A DNA stretch of 39,336 bases from the NCBI GenBank assembly GCA_003562365.1, contig PWVB01000524.1:1-39336 (forward strand). The letters run 5' to 3'. Below the pieces are notes generated by a model. It saw only the letters and a program-made list of their open reading frames with translations. It was not told where the DNA came from and did no database searches. The stretch is from Anaerolineae bacterium (GTDB taxonomy: Bacteria > Chloroflexota > Anaerolineae > B4-G1 > SLSP01). The position numbers were made by a program, and so were the translations under genes. Numbering within the stretch: position 1 is the first letter of the stretch; each line of letters opens with the position of its first letter. Positions 31,391 to 39,134 of this stretch are shown here, one piece after another.

Positions 31391-32896
31391 TTAGAGTTCG
31401 TAGAGCGCTGTGTATTTCTCCCGCAGATAAGTCAACAGGGGTTGCGCTGTAACCGGTTCCCCGAACTCGCGCGCCATCAGCTCTGGTGCGGTGAACTTGC
31501 GCCCGTATCCGTGAATGCGTTTGCGGAGCCAATCCAGTAGTGGCCCGAACTCGGCTTGGCTGAGCTGCTGCTCAAGATCGGGGAGCTCCTGTTGAGCCTG
31601 GTAGTAGATCTGAGCCGACATCAGGTTGCCTAGGGTGTAAGTAGGGAAGTAGCCGATGGTGCCGTGTGACCAGTGGATGTCTTGCAGACAGCCCAGTGCG
31701 TCATTGGGCGGGGTGACGCCCAAGTATGCCTCGTACTTTGCATTCCAGGCGTCTGGCGTATCGGCCACTTTGAGATCGCCGGTGATCAGCGCCTGCTCCA
31801 GCTCGAAACGCACGAAGATGTGGAGATTGTAGGTGACCTCGTCGGCCTCAACGCGGATCAGGGTCGGCTCCACCTTGTTGATGGCCCGATAAAAGGTGGG
31901 TAGGTTGACCCCGTCCAGTTGCTCGGGGAAGAAGGCACGCAGGATCGGGTAGTAGTAACGCCAGAAGGGCAGGCTTCGGGCCACCTGATTTTCCCACAGG
32001 CGTGACTGCGACTCGTGGAGTCCCAGCGTTGCACCGCCGGCTAGGCTGGTGCGCTCATAACGATCAGGGCTTCCCAGCTCGTAAAGGGCGTGACCGCCCT
32101 CATGGACGCTGCCGAATATCGCCGATTGGGGGTGCTTCTCGTGAAGGCGGGTGGTCACGCGAACATCGGCGTTTCCAAACTCGATGGTGAAGGGATGGGG
32201 AGCTTTGTCTTGTCGCCCACGCGAGAAGTCGTAGCCCAAATCGCGCAATAGCAGCATCGTGAAGTCCCACTGGCGCTGAAGATCGTAAGACTGTTCCGTC
32301 AGGAAGCAGTCGTCGATCTCGGGCTTGGTCAGGATTTCCTGGACCAACGGGACCAGGCCAGCCTTTAGGTCGTCGAAGAGGGCTTTGACCTTCGCCGTGG
32401 TCATATCCGGCTCGAATTGATCCAGCAGTGCGTCGTAAGGATGGTCTGTATAGCCCAGATGATCGGCTTTCTCGATCTGAATCTCGACGATCTCCTGTAA
32501 GTGCGGCTCGAACAGCGAGAAGTCGTCGGTCTCCCGCGCTTTTCTCCAGGCGACGAAAGCCGCCGATGTCGCTTTGCTCTCCCGCATAACCAGCTCCGTC
32601 GGGATTTTGGTCTGCTTATCGAAGCGGCGGCGCGTGACACGCGCCTGGCTGGCTGCGTCGCTATCGTAGTCGAGGTCAGCCACCTCCGCTTCAGCAGCTT
32701 CAAGCGCTTGCGCTGTCTCCTCCGAGGTGAAAAGCTCGTGTGCCATAGCGCTGAGCGTGGCTAGTTGATTTGACCGGGGGCCAACACCCTTGTCGGGCAT
32801 ATTGACCTCCTGATCCCAGGCCAGCACAGCCGCCGCCTGCTGTAGATCGTAGAACCTCTCCAGGTGTGACTTCAGTGCTTCGAGTTTCTCTCCCAT
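31391..32896 (-). CDS. M32-family metallocarboxypeptidase (thermostable carboxypeptidase 1 type)
   Basis: Removes residues from the C-terminus of peptides, cytoplasmic. 501 aa, normal for M32. It shows LAWDQEVNMPDKGVGPRSNQ near the N-terminus, the zinc motif HEGGHALYELG (about residues 265-275; HExGH with Gly in the third place), GLHESQSRLWENQVARS, RVEADEVTYNLHIFVRFE and the C-terminal FPTYTLGNLMSAQIY. All expected signatures are intact. The ATG is preceded by AAGGGAAAC. It stands just upstream of the amidohydrolase-korAB operon on the same strand but with its own terminator and promoter. It could feed amino acids into that pathway; that is inference. Confidence 0.95.
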   Translation of the reverse strand: MGEKLEALKSHLERFYDLQQAAAVLAWDQEVNMPDKGVGPRSNQLATLSAMAHELFTSEETAQALEAAEAEVADLDYDSDAASQARVTRRRFDKQTKIPTELVMRESKATSAAFVAWRKARETDDFSLFEPHLQEIVEIQIEKADHLGYTDHPYDALLDQFEPDMTTAKVKALFDDLKAGLVPLVQEILTKPEIDDCFLTEQSYDLQRQWDFTMLLLRDLGYDFSRGRQDKAPHPFTIEFGNADVRVTTRLHEKHPQSAIFGSVHEGGHALYELGSPDRYERTSLAGGATLGLHESQSRLWENQVARSLPFWRYYYPILRAFFPEQLDGVNLPTFYRAINKVEPTLIRVEADEVTYNLHIFVRFELEQALITGDLKVADTPDAWNAKYEAYLGVTPPNDALGCLQDIHWSHGTIGYFPTYTLGNLMSAQIYYQAQQELPDLEQQLSQAEFGPLLDWLRKRIHGYGRKFTAPELMAREFGEPVTAQPLLTYLREKYTALYEL

Positions 32897-32973
32897 TGTT
32901 TCCCTTTCTACTGAGTTGAACGCCCGTGCTGCGCGATCTGGCTGAGCTGCGTGCTTGATATCTCCAACACCCT

Positions 32974-32979
32974 ATTATA
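32974..32979 (-). promoter_or_regulatory. Putative -10 of the M32 gene
   Basis: A perfect TATAAT on the minus strand about 78 bases before the ATG; no convincing -35 at 16-18 bases. Confidence 0.4.
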
Positions 32980-33007
32980 GCTGAAGACGACAATCTGAGA
33001 CATGAAA

Positions 33008-33034
33008 GAGCCGTGCGTTGCTTTCGCACGGCTC
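33008..33034 (-). terminator. Terminator after ileS
   Basis: GAGCCGTGCG and CGCACGGCTC form a perfect 10-bp stem with a 7-base loop (AAAGCAA on the minus strand), followed by TTTCATG. It begins 20 bases after the ileS stop. Confidence 0.7.
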
Positions 33035-33053
33035 GATGCTACTGTTGGCGCGC

Positions 33054-36000
33054 TCAGTTGGGGTCGCCCATGCGTCGCACCGCGAGGGTAACGGCGAAGC
33101 CGTCGATTTTGTCCTTCAGGACCCTATCCCCGGAGGGGTGGGCCACCTCCACCAGGGTGTCGGCCAGCACTTCGTCGGCTATGGCCTCCCGGTGAGCGTC
33201 GATTGCCGCATCCAACTCGCCGACGGCTCGATACTCGACCCTGATGCGGTCGGTCAGATCGTAGTCAGCCTGTTTCCGCAGCTCCTGGATGCGGCGCACG
33301 ACCTCGCGGGCCATTCCCTCCTGTGCCAGTTCAGGCGTGATGGTCGTGTCCAGAGCGATGACCAGCCCCCCTTCGCCAGCCACTCCGAATCCTTCACGGG
33401 CACGGCTCTGAACCAAAACTTCTTCCGGTGCTAGACTGACCTCCGTGCCATCGTCCAATGTAAGTTCTAGCTCCTTGCCGGCTTCCAGCCTGGCCACGGC
33501 TGGGGCGGCATCCAACTCAGACAGCGCTTTTCGTACCAGGGGGAAACGTGCACCGTACTTTGGCCCCAGGGTGCGGTTGACCGGAAGCAGGCGGTAGGAG
33601 ACCAGTTCGTCTTCTTTCTCAACAAAGGTCACGTCCCGCACGTTTAACTCGTCGGCCAACAGATCCAGAAGCTGATCCAATCTCTTCCTGCGACGTGGAT
33701 CAGCTGCAATCAGGGCTTCCGCCAAGGGTTGCCGCACCTTCAGGTTGTTGGAGGAGCGGATTGAGTGTCCCAGTGTAGCTGCCTGGCGGACAGCATCCAT
33801 CGCGGTGCTCAGCGACCACTCCTCGTCGGTGAGTGGCTCTGCCGTAGGCCACATACAGTGGTGGATACTGTCGGGTGCCGTCTCGTCACTGTTGCCAACG
33901 AGATTGGCATACATTGCCTCGGTCACAAAGGGCAGGACCGGCGCCAGGAGCTTAGCGAAAGTCACGAGCACAGTGTACAAGGTTTGATAGGCTGCGGCTT
34001 TGCCGGCGTCGGAGGTGGGGCTCTCCCCCCGCGCTGCCCAGAAACGGCGGCGACTTCGCCGAATGTACCAGTTGCTCAGGTCATCCAGGAATGCCTCGGC
34101 GGGCTGTGCGACCCGGATTGGTACATAGGCCTCGTAGCCGTCTGTTATGGCCGTCACCGTCTCACGTAAGCGCCCGATGATCCAGTGATCCAGCACCGTT
34201 GGTTCGACCTCCGCGGTCCAAGGCTCGTGGAGGTGGGGCTGTCCTTCTGCTAGGCGTGCGGGATTGTCCATCAACTCCGCAGGCGGTTTCCAGTCGTCGA
34301 TGCCGGCATAGGTGATGAAGAAAGCGTAGACATTCCAGAGCGGAATGATGAATCGTCGACGCGTTTCGTCGGCCAGGTTGTAGCCAAAGGGCAGGTTCTG
34401 ATCCAGCCTTTGATTCATAAAGAGCCAGCGCATCGTGTCGACACCCATATCCTCAGCCGCATCGTCGAACCAGATGGCGTTGCCCCACGACTTGTGCATT
34501 GGCCGGCCATCCTCTGCATATAGGGTGGCGTAACCGTGGACAACTTTGCTCGGAGGCCGATTTTCAAAGACTGTGCTCATCGTGATCAGGCTGTAGAACC
34601 AGTTGCGGAACTGCCCCGGGAACGACTCGCTGATCCACTCCGCCGGGAACCAACGCTCCCAGAACTCACGGTCGGTCCGATACCGCAGCGTTGAGTAGGC
34701 AACGCTCCCGGCGTCTAGCCAGGGATTGCCGACGTCTGGAATGCGCGACATCTTTCCCTCGCAGTGCGGACACGCCAGCTTAACAGCATCCACGTAGGGA
34801 CGGTGAGGGGTGTGCCCCTCGAAGACCTCCCAGCCCTCAACGGCGCGCGCTCGAAGCTCCTCCCTGTCGCCCAGCACCTCAAAATGCTCGCATCCCGCTG
34901 TCTCACAGACCCAGATGGGCAGCGCCAACCCCCAGTAACGCTTCTTCGAGATCATCCAGTCCTGCATGTTGCGCAGCCAGTCCATCTCACGAGCATAACC
35001 GAACTCCGGAATCCAGCGGATCTCATCGGCGACATCCATAATCTGGTAGCGCAGGCTAGCGGCTTTTTCGGCTTCGGTGACTGCCTCCCGGGGTTTGTCG
35101 TAGAGCTGGCCCATGTTGATGAACCATTCGTCCACCAGGCGGAACACCAGGGAAGTGTCGCAGCGCCAGCAGACAGGATAGCGATGCGTATAGGCGTCTA
35201 CACGATAGAGGCGATCTTTCTTCTGGAGGTCGTGAAAGATGTCGTGGCTCACCTCGTGGACATCCCGACCGGTCAACCATCCGAATCCCTCTCGAAAGCT
35301 GCCGTTCTCCTGCAATGGCGCTAGGGTAGGTAGATCGAACGTCTCACCCAACTCGAAATCCTCGGCACCGCAGCCGGGTGCAATATGGACGATGCCGGTG
35401 CCTTCCTCCTCGCCGACCTCATCCCACGGGATCACGCGGTGGTGAGTCGGGCTCTCCAGTTCCTGTGCTGCGGGCAGCTCGTCAAAGGGGCCGACGTAGG
35501 TCCAGCCCACCAAAGCCGCGCCCTTGAGGCGCGCCAGGATCTCGCAGTGACCCTTGATGGTCTGCTCCAGGGCTCCTTCGGCAAGATAGTAGATCCAGCC
35601 GTCCTCTGCCCGGACCTTCACATAGGAGAGTTCCGGCCCTACGGCGGCGGCGACATTGCTGGTGAGCGTCCAGGGTGTGGTGGTCCAGACCAGCAGGGCC
35701 TCTCGGTTGCGTCCTTTCAACGGGAAGCGCACCACAGGTGCGTCGTGAGTCAGATCCCGGTATCCATCGGTGACAATCTCGTGCTGGCTGATTCCGGTCT
35801 CACAGCGCGGACACCATGGCATGACGTCGTGGCCCTTATAAAGCCAGCCCTTTTCCCAGACTCGCTTCAGGAAGGTCCAGATCGTGTAGTTGTTCTCTGT
35901 GGCAAAGGTGAAATAGGACCCTCCCAACTCCGGCATACCCAGGCGGCCCACGATCTCCTCTACCGTCCCCGTCACAGGGCCGTGGAGACCCTCGATTGTA

Positions 36001-36497
36001 ATCTCCTGCTGTGGGTCCTCCAAAAGCTTAGCCGCGAGATCGCGGAGGACGTTGGGGTCGTTCCAGTCCATCCAGTAACCCAGGCGGATTGACTGTTCCG
36101 TTTGCTTGGCGGCCTGGCGCAGCACTCTGGCCTTGCATTCTAACACAAAGGGTGCCAGACCATAGGCCTCGATGTCGTGCTTTGAGGCGAAGCCCTTGGC
36201 CTTCTCTACCCCGACCTCAACCCAGAGCCCTTGGCAGTCGAATCCGTTCTGGTAGCGCTCCTGGTAGCCTTGCATTGCCCAGAAGCGTTGCCAGAGATCC
36301 TTATAGGTGCGTCCCCAGCCGTGGTGAACACCCATTGGGTTGTTCGCTGTGATCGGGCCGTCGATGAAAGACCATCGCGGCGCTCCTTGGCGCAGTTCGT
36401 TAAGCCTGCGAAAGGCCTTGTTACGATGCCAGAAATCTAGGATCCTGTGTTCCAGTTCTACGAAGTCGACCTGGTTGCTGACCGGCTCAAAAGCCAT
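33054..36497 (-). CDS. ileS: Isoleucine--tRNA ligase, divergent signature motifs
   Basis: Class I synthetase charging tRNA-Ile; 1147 aa. It contains the N-terminal FVELEHRILDFWHRNKAF, the ATP-site region NNPMGVHHGWGRTYKDLW (about residue 50-67; the usual HxGH reads HHGW), a CP1 editing domain (about 185-400), WCPRCETGIS and WRCDTSLVFR (zinc-type cysteines), and AEDGRPMHKSWGNAIWF (about 661-677) where KMSKS is expected, then an anticodon-binding domain and a long C-terminus. The ATG at 36497 is chosen because GGGAGGAAAAGGA lies directly before it; the frame continues upstream into the T-box leader. The Ile specifier codon in that leader independently supports the assignment. ValRS is excluded on the same ground. 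Confidence 0.94.
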   Translation of the reverse strand: MAFEPVSNQVDFVELEHRILDFWHRNKAFRRLNELRQGAPRWSFIDGPITANNPMGVHHGWGRTYKDLWQRFWAMQGYQERYQNGFDCQGLWVEVGVEKAKGFASKHDIEAYGLAPFVLECKARVLRQAAKQTEQSIRLGYWMDWNDPNVLRDLAAKLLEDPQQEITIEGLHGPVTGTVEEIVGRLGMPELGGSYFTFATENNYTIWTFLKRVWEKGWLYKGHDVMPWCPRCETGISQHEIVTDGYRDLTHDAPVVRFPLKGRNREALLVWTTTPWTLTSNVAAAVGPELSYVKVRAEDGWIYYLAEGALEQTIKGHCEILARLKGAALVGWTYVGPFDELPAAQELESPTHHRVIPWDEVGEEEGTGIVHIAPGCGAEDFELGETFDLPTLAPLQENGSFREGFGWLTGRDVHEVSHDIFHDLQKKDRLYRVDAYTHRYPVCWRCDTSLVFRLVDEWFINMGQLYDKPREAVTEAEKAASLRYQIMDVADEIRWIPEFGYAREMDWLRNMQDWMISKKRYWGLALPIWVCETAGCEHFEVLGDREELRARAVEGWEVFEGHTPHRPYVDAVKLACPHCEGKMSRIPDVGNPWLDAGSVAYSTLRYRTDREFWERWFPAEWISESFPGQFRNWFYSLITMSTVFENRPPSKVVHGYATLYAEDGRPMHKSWGNAIWFDDAAEDMGVDTMRWLFMNQRLDQNLPFGYNLADETRRRFIIPLWNVYAFFITYAGIDDWKPPAELMDNPARLAEGQPHLHEPWTAEVEPTVLDHWIIGRLRETVTAITDGYEAYVPIRVAQPAEAFLDDLSNWYIRRSRRRFWAARGESPTSDAGKAAAYQTLYTVLVTFAKLLAPVLPFVTEAMYANLVGNSDETAPDSIHHCMWPTAEPLTDEEWSLSTAMDAVRQAATLGHSIRSSNNLKVRQPLAEALIAADPRRRKRLDQLLDLLADELNVRDVTFVEKEDELVSYRLLPVNRTLGPKYGARFPLVRKALSELDAAPAVARLEAGKELELTLDDGTEVSLAPEEVLVQSRAREGFGVAGEGGLVIALDTTITPELAQEGMAREVVRRIQELRKQADYDLTDRIRVEYRAVGELDAAIDAHREAIADEVLADTLVEVAHPSGDRVLKDKIDGFAVTLAVRRMGDPN

Positions 36498-36529
36498 TCC
36501 TTTTCCTCCCACATGTGTCCCCAAAACAC

Positions 36530-36566
36530 AAAAACGCCCCCGCCCTTCAGGGACGGGAGCGGGCGC
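36530..36566 (-). terminator. T-box-controlled terminator upstream of ileS
   Basis: On the minus strand an interrupted GC stem (outer GGGCG/CGCCC, with bulges) ending in GGGGGCG and TTTTTGTGTTTTG. It is the off state of the ileS T-box, imperfect compared with the pheS one. Confidence 0.8.
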
Positions 36567-36835
36567 TTCAAGCGTATGCTCTCGCGGTACCACCCTGTTT
36601 GCCCCGCCTATCGCGGGACCGCTCGATCGATGGCCAACACCATCGTGTGCGTGGATAACGGCTCACAATGCCGGCCCGGTCTACTGGGAACTTGAACTCT
36701 GTGTCAGCTCCGTTGGGCGGGCAGCTCCGGAGGGATTTTCGGCGCCACGTTTGCCGTCCGGCTCTCACCCTCCCGGACTCGCTAGGGCACGTGCCTGCGC
36801 CTACTCGTCTCCTTCAACGCTTTTGCTCAACATTG
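36530..36835 (-). promoter_or_regulatory. T-box riboswitch (tRNA-Ile sensing) upstream of ileS
   Basis: Minus-strand leader. The T-box core AGGGTGGTACCGCG is at 36596-36583, the AGTA Stem I motif at 36805-36802, and the specifier ATC (Ile) at 36736-36734 within GAAAATCCC, in the same relative position as TTC in the pheS leader (GAAGTTCGC). The terminator follows. Uncharged tRNA-Ile should favour the antiterminator and expression of ileS. Confidence 0.92.
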
Positions 36836-36840
36836 AACTC

Positions 36841-36868
36841 ATTATGCCACGGGCAGCACATGTGTCAA
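36841..36868 (-). promoter_or_regulatory. Promoter of the ileS T-box transcript
   Basis: On the minus strand TTGACA (36868-36863), 16 bases, CATAAT (36846-36841). It is the same layout as the pheST promoter (TTGACA-16-GATAAT). Confidence 0.75.
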
Positions 36869-36899
36869 GCAAGGTTTGACGGGTTACGCTGGAAAAGCG

Positions 36900-36931
36900 A
36901 GCACGCCGGGAGATCCCTCTCCCGGCGTGCT
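36900..36931 (-). terminator. Terminator after the AOR gene
   Basis: A perfect 14-bp stem, 36900-36913 with 36918-36931, four-base loop, followed on the minus strand by CGCTTTTCC. It separates AOR from the ileS promoter. Confidence 0.8.
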
Positions 36932-36951
36932 GGCTCGGATCTGAGGTTGAC

Positions 36952-38709
36952 CTAGAGTTCTCCGTAGACGGCGTCCATAACTTCATCGGACAGGTCTGCC
37001 ACCACTTCGTGAGGCGGGAGTTTCTCGTAGTTCATGAACTCTGGCAGACGATCGTCCGCCTTGGTAAGCCCAGCTTTCTCGTTGAACGCCCGCTCGCGGC
37101 GAAGAATCTCGCCACCCATCTCAACGGCCTCGTCGGCGCTCATATCGGTGCCCAACATCCCGTTGATTTCCTCGATCATGCCCTCGAACCCGCTCTCGAT
37201 ATCGAGAATAGCGAAGGCGATGAACAGGCAGTGGCCGCTGGAGTCGATCAGCGCGGTGGTCTTCTGGAAGGCACGGCTCAGGTCGGCCTTAGCCTTTTCC
37301 GCTTTCAGCGGATCAGATTCACCGCCGACAGCGAGGATCTCGGGAGCGATGGTGTAGCCAGCGGTGTGGTCAGCGCCCATCGTGGAGGTGGCGTAGGTTA
37401 CACCGATGCCCTTTACGGCCCGCGGTTCGTAGGCCGGCATCCCCTGCCCCTTGACCGTGGGGCTGCGCGGATTCCCGAAGGCCTTGGCCACATTGCCCGA
37501 TCCCATGCCCAGCAGCCGGCCGGTGGGGGTGCCTTTGCCCATCTGCTCGATGAGGTCGAGCGCGCCCTCGGCGTCGCCAAACTCCAAGAGGCCGGAGTCC
37601 ATAGCGATCGCCAGTGTGACGCCAGTTTCAATCGTATCCAGACCGTAACCGTTGCACCGCTTGATCAGCTTAGCGATGTCATCCAGGTTGCTGATGCCGC
37701 AGTCTGCGCCGAAGGCCCAGTCGGATTCATACTCTACACAGGAGACGATCTCCTCACCGTCCTCGCCGTAGAGGGTGTTGGAGCACCGGATGATGCAACC
37801 GGGGCTACAAGCGTGGTTGTAGATCTCCTTGCCCTTACGCTCCTTGTTCGTTTCGAAGATGGCCTCTCCGGCAATGTCGGCGGCGCCCTCGAAACGCCCG
37901 CTGCGGAAGTTATGGGTCGGCAGGCCCCCAGCCTCATTGAGGATGTTGATCAGAATCGCCGTGCCATAGCTGTTAAGGCCGCCTTTGGGCTTGGTGATGG
38001 CGTGCTCCATCAGAGCCTCGCGCATCTTCCCGCGTCCTTGTTTGAAGAGTTCCTCGTTGGCGATCTCCACGCCGGGGGCACCGTCGGCGTCCAAGACGAT
38101 GAACTTAAGTCCCTTGCTGCCCATCACCGCACCCAGACCGCCACGGCCCGAGTAGCGTGTGGGCCCCTGATTCATATCATTGTAGACGATGCCGGAGTTG
38201 GGATAGCCCAGCTCTCCGGCGGCGCCGACGCCGGCGATGTGCACCTTGTCGCCGAAGCGCTTGTAAACCTTGGGGAACACGTCGTAGAGATCCTGGCCCA
38301 CGTAGGCATCGGCTGGCTCGAAGGTCACCGCTGGTTTCTCCCCATCCCACGCCAGTTTAGCTACCCAGTAGCCATCTTCCTCGGGTTGGCCTTCCACAAT
38401 GAGGCCTTTCACGCCCAGGCGGGCCAGGGCCGGGGCCCAGCTGCTCCCGGCATTGGACTCCTTGATCCCGCCGGTGAGCGGCGATTTCCCGCCAGCGGAG
38501 ACCCGTGCTGAGGTTGGCGCTGAAGTGCCGGTCAGCATACCTGGTGCAAAGACCAGTTTGTTGTTGGGGCCGAGAGGATGGCACTCGGGGTCAACCTCGT
38601 CGTAGATGACGGTGGAGGTCAGACCTCGCCCGCCAAGGTTCTTATAGCGCTCCGGGACTTCCTCAAGTTTGTAGGAACGGTCGGTCATGTTCAGACGTAG
38701 CATCCACAT
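36952..38709 (-). CDS. Aldehyde:ferredoxin oxidoreductase family protein (tungstopterin/molybdopterin, Fe-S)
   Basis: Oxidises aldehydes to acids, or runs the reverse, with ferredoxin; the metal sits between two pterins. 585 aa. Visible are an N-terminal GGRGLTSTVIYDEVDP and PLTGGIKESNAGSSWAPALARLG, GRGGLGAVMGSKGLKFIV (pterin binding), the cluster cysteines C301, C305 and C309 (CSPGCIIRC) with C494 (SSGHCLF), and DTIETGVTLAIAMDSG. The spacing C-x3-C-x3-C differs from the CxxCxxxC of the best-known archaeal AOR, pointing to a separate subfamily. The ATG has AAGGAGG seven bases before it. It has no neighbouring partner genes; a long leader with a strong terminator lies upstream. The aldehyde used is unknown. 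Confidence 0.92.
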   Translation of the reverse strand: MWMLRLNMTDRSYKLEEVPERYKNLGGRGLTSTVIYDEVDPECHPLGPNNKLVFAPGMLTGTSAPTSARVSAGGKSPLTGGIKESNAGSSWAPALARLGVKGLIVEGQPEEDGYWVAKLAWDGEKPAVTFEPADAYVGQDLYDVFPKVYKRFGDKVHIAGVGAAGELGYPNSGIVYNDMNQGPTRYSGRGGLGAVMGSKGLKFIVLDADGAPGVEIANEELFKQGRGKMREALMEHAITKPKGGLNSYGTAILINILNEAGGLPTHNFRSGRFEGAADIAGEAIFETNKERKGKEIYNHACSPGCIIRCSNTLYGEDGEEIVSCVEYESDWAFGADCGISNLDDIAKLIKRCNGYGLDTIETGVTLAIAMDSGLLEFGDAEGALDLIEQMGKGTPTGRLLGMGSGNVAKAFGNPRSPTVKGQGMPAYEPRAVKGIGVTYATSTMGADHTAGYTIAPEILAVGGESDPLKAEKAKADLSRAFQKTTALIDSSGHCLFIAFAILDIESGFEGMIEEINGMLGTDMSADEAVEMGGEILRRERAFNEKAGLTKADDRLPEFMNYEKLPPHEVVADLSDEVMDAVYGEL

Positions 38710-38754
38710 CGTACAACCTCCTTGGTAGACTTGCGAACTTCAGTTGAACGACCA

Positions 38755-38760
38755 ATTCTA
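38755..38760 (-). promoter_or_regulatory. Possible secondary -10 directly before AOR
   Basis: TAGAAT on the minus strand, with no clear -35. If real, AOR could be transcribed without the upstream leader. Confidence 0.25.
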
Positions 38761-38794
38761 GACGGACTGCAGACAGACAAACAAAGGCTACCTT

Positions 38795-38842
38795 AAAACA
38801 AAAAAGGCAATCCTGCCCCGGAACAGCCCGGGAGGATTGCCT
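38795..38842 (-). terminator. Strong intrinsic terminator inside the AOR leader
   Basis: On the minus strand AGGCAATCCT (38842-38833) pairs with AGGATTGCCT (38814-38805), continued by an inner CCCGG/CCGGG stem with a two-base GC bulge and a six-base loop. The tail is TTTTTT, G, TTTT. It is the most convincing terminator on this strand in the window, and it stands about 90 bases before the AOR start. Confidence 0.88.
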
Positions 38843-38969
38843 CCTTTGCAAACACGGCAGGCACGGGCATTGCTGCTCGTACCCTAACGCCTGGGGAACC
38901 TCGAGGGCTCGTCCAGGTCGGAGGACAGGTGCGACATTGCGTCTAGCACAACGATCACAAACTCAGCCC
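38800..38969 (-). ncRNA. Candidate structured leader (riboswitch-like) or small RNA upstream of AOR
   Basis: A predicted transcript of about 170 bases begins after a strong promoter and ends at the terminator above. Foldable parts on the minus strand include GTGC-GAC/GTC-GCAC around GCAAT, GTCC/GGAC, and CCTGG/CCAGG enclosing a CCTCGAGG palindrome. There is no plausible reading frame in it. I compared it from memory with Moco/Tuco, THF, guanidine-I, c-di-GMP, 6S and SRP RNAs and found no match good enough to name. It is either a cis-acting attenuator of AOR or an independent small RNA. Confidence 0.5.
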
Positions 38970-38975
38970 AAAATC

Positions 38976-39004
38976 ATGATAGGGGGGTTTTCTGAGCTTG
39001 TCAA
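38976..39004 (-). promoter_or_regulatory. Promoter of the AOR leader/small RNA
   Basis: On the minus strand a perfect TTGACA (39004-38999), 17 bases, TATCAT (38981-38976). Its -35 lies only 8 bases from the -35 of the divergent plus-strand promoter at 39013. Confidence 0.75.
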
Positions 39005-39012
39005 ATCCGGTT

Positions 39013-39040
39013 TTGACTTCTCCTTGGGTCTGCCTATACT
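39013..39040 (+). promoter_or_regulatory. Divergent promoter upstream of the IS element
   Basis: TTGACT (39013-39018), a 16-base spacer, TATACT (39035-39040). The start of transcription would fall at about 39047, inside the operator palindrome. Confidence 0.65.
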
Positions 39041-39044
39041 GCCT

Positions 39045-39060
39045 CTGTAAGCGCTTACAG
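39045..39060. promoter_or_regulatory. LacI/GalR-family-type operator palindrome
   Basis: CTGTAAGCGCTTACAG is a perfect 16-bp palindrome whose core TGTAAGCGCTTACA has the central CG and shape of LacI/CcpA-family sites. It covers the expected transcription start of the 39013 promoter, the classic place for repression. No LacI-family gene is in the window. Confidence 0.65.
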
Positions 39061-39064
39061 GGTT

Positions 39065-39111
39065 TGTCCGCTGAAAACCCTCCCGCTTCAGCGGGAGGAA
39101 GAAAGCGGACA
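39065..39111 (+). mobile_element. Left-end hairpins of an IS200/IS605-type element
   Basis: A nested inverted repeat: outer TGTCCGCT (39065-39072) with AGCGGACA (39104-39111), and inner CCTCCCGCT (39079-39087) with AGCGGGAGG (39090-39098) closing on a two-base loop. Subterminal imperfect palindromes just upstream of tnpA are where Y1 transposases of this family bind. The exact left boundary cannot be fixed from the window. Confidence 0.65.
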
Positions 39112-39134
39112 CTGTCCCAACGTTGCCTGATTTG

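Noticed and set aside
36340..36879. 179-codon plus-strand frame over the ileS start and T-box
   Set aside because: It covers the T-box, terminator and promoter of ileS on the other strand; no family resemblance.
37009..38511. 500-codon plus-strand frame opposite AOR
   Set aside because: It is antisense to the well-supported AOR and has no recognisable domain or ribosome site.
38663..38851. Minus-strand 62-codon frame over the AOR leader
   Set aside because: It spans the terminator and overlaps the AOR start in another frame, has no ribosome site and no recognisable protein; the region is better explained as leader RNA.
38850..38960. SRP (4.5S) RNA
   Set aside because: A GTGCTAGACGC stretch and an AGCAGC are present, but the invariant GGTCAGG-TCCGGAAGG tip region is absent.
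38850..38969. Moco/Tuco riboswitch identification
   Set aside because: Context next to AOR is attractive, but the GCCTCCC...GGAAAGG elements I expect of that class are not present, so the RNA was left unnamed.
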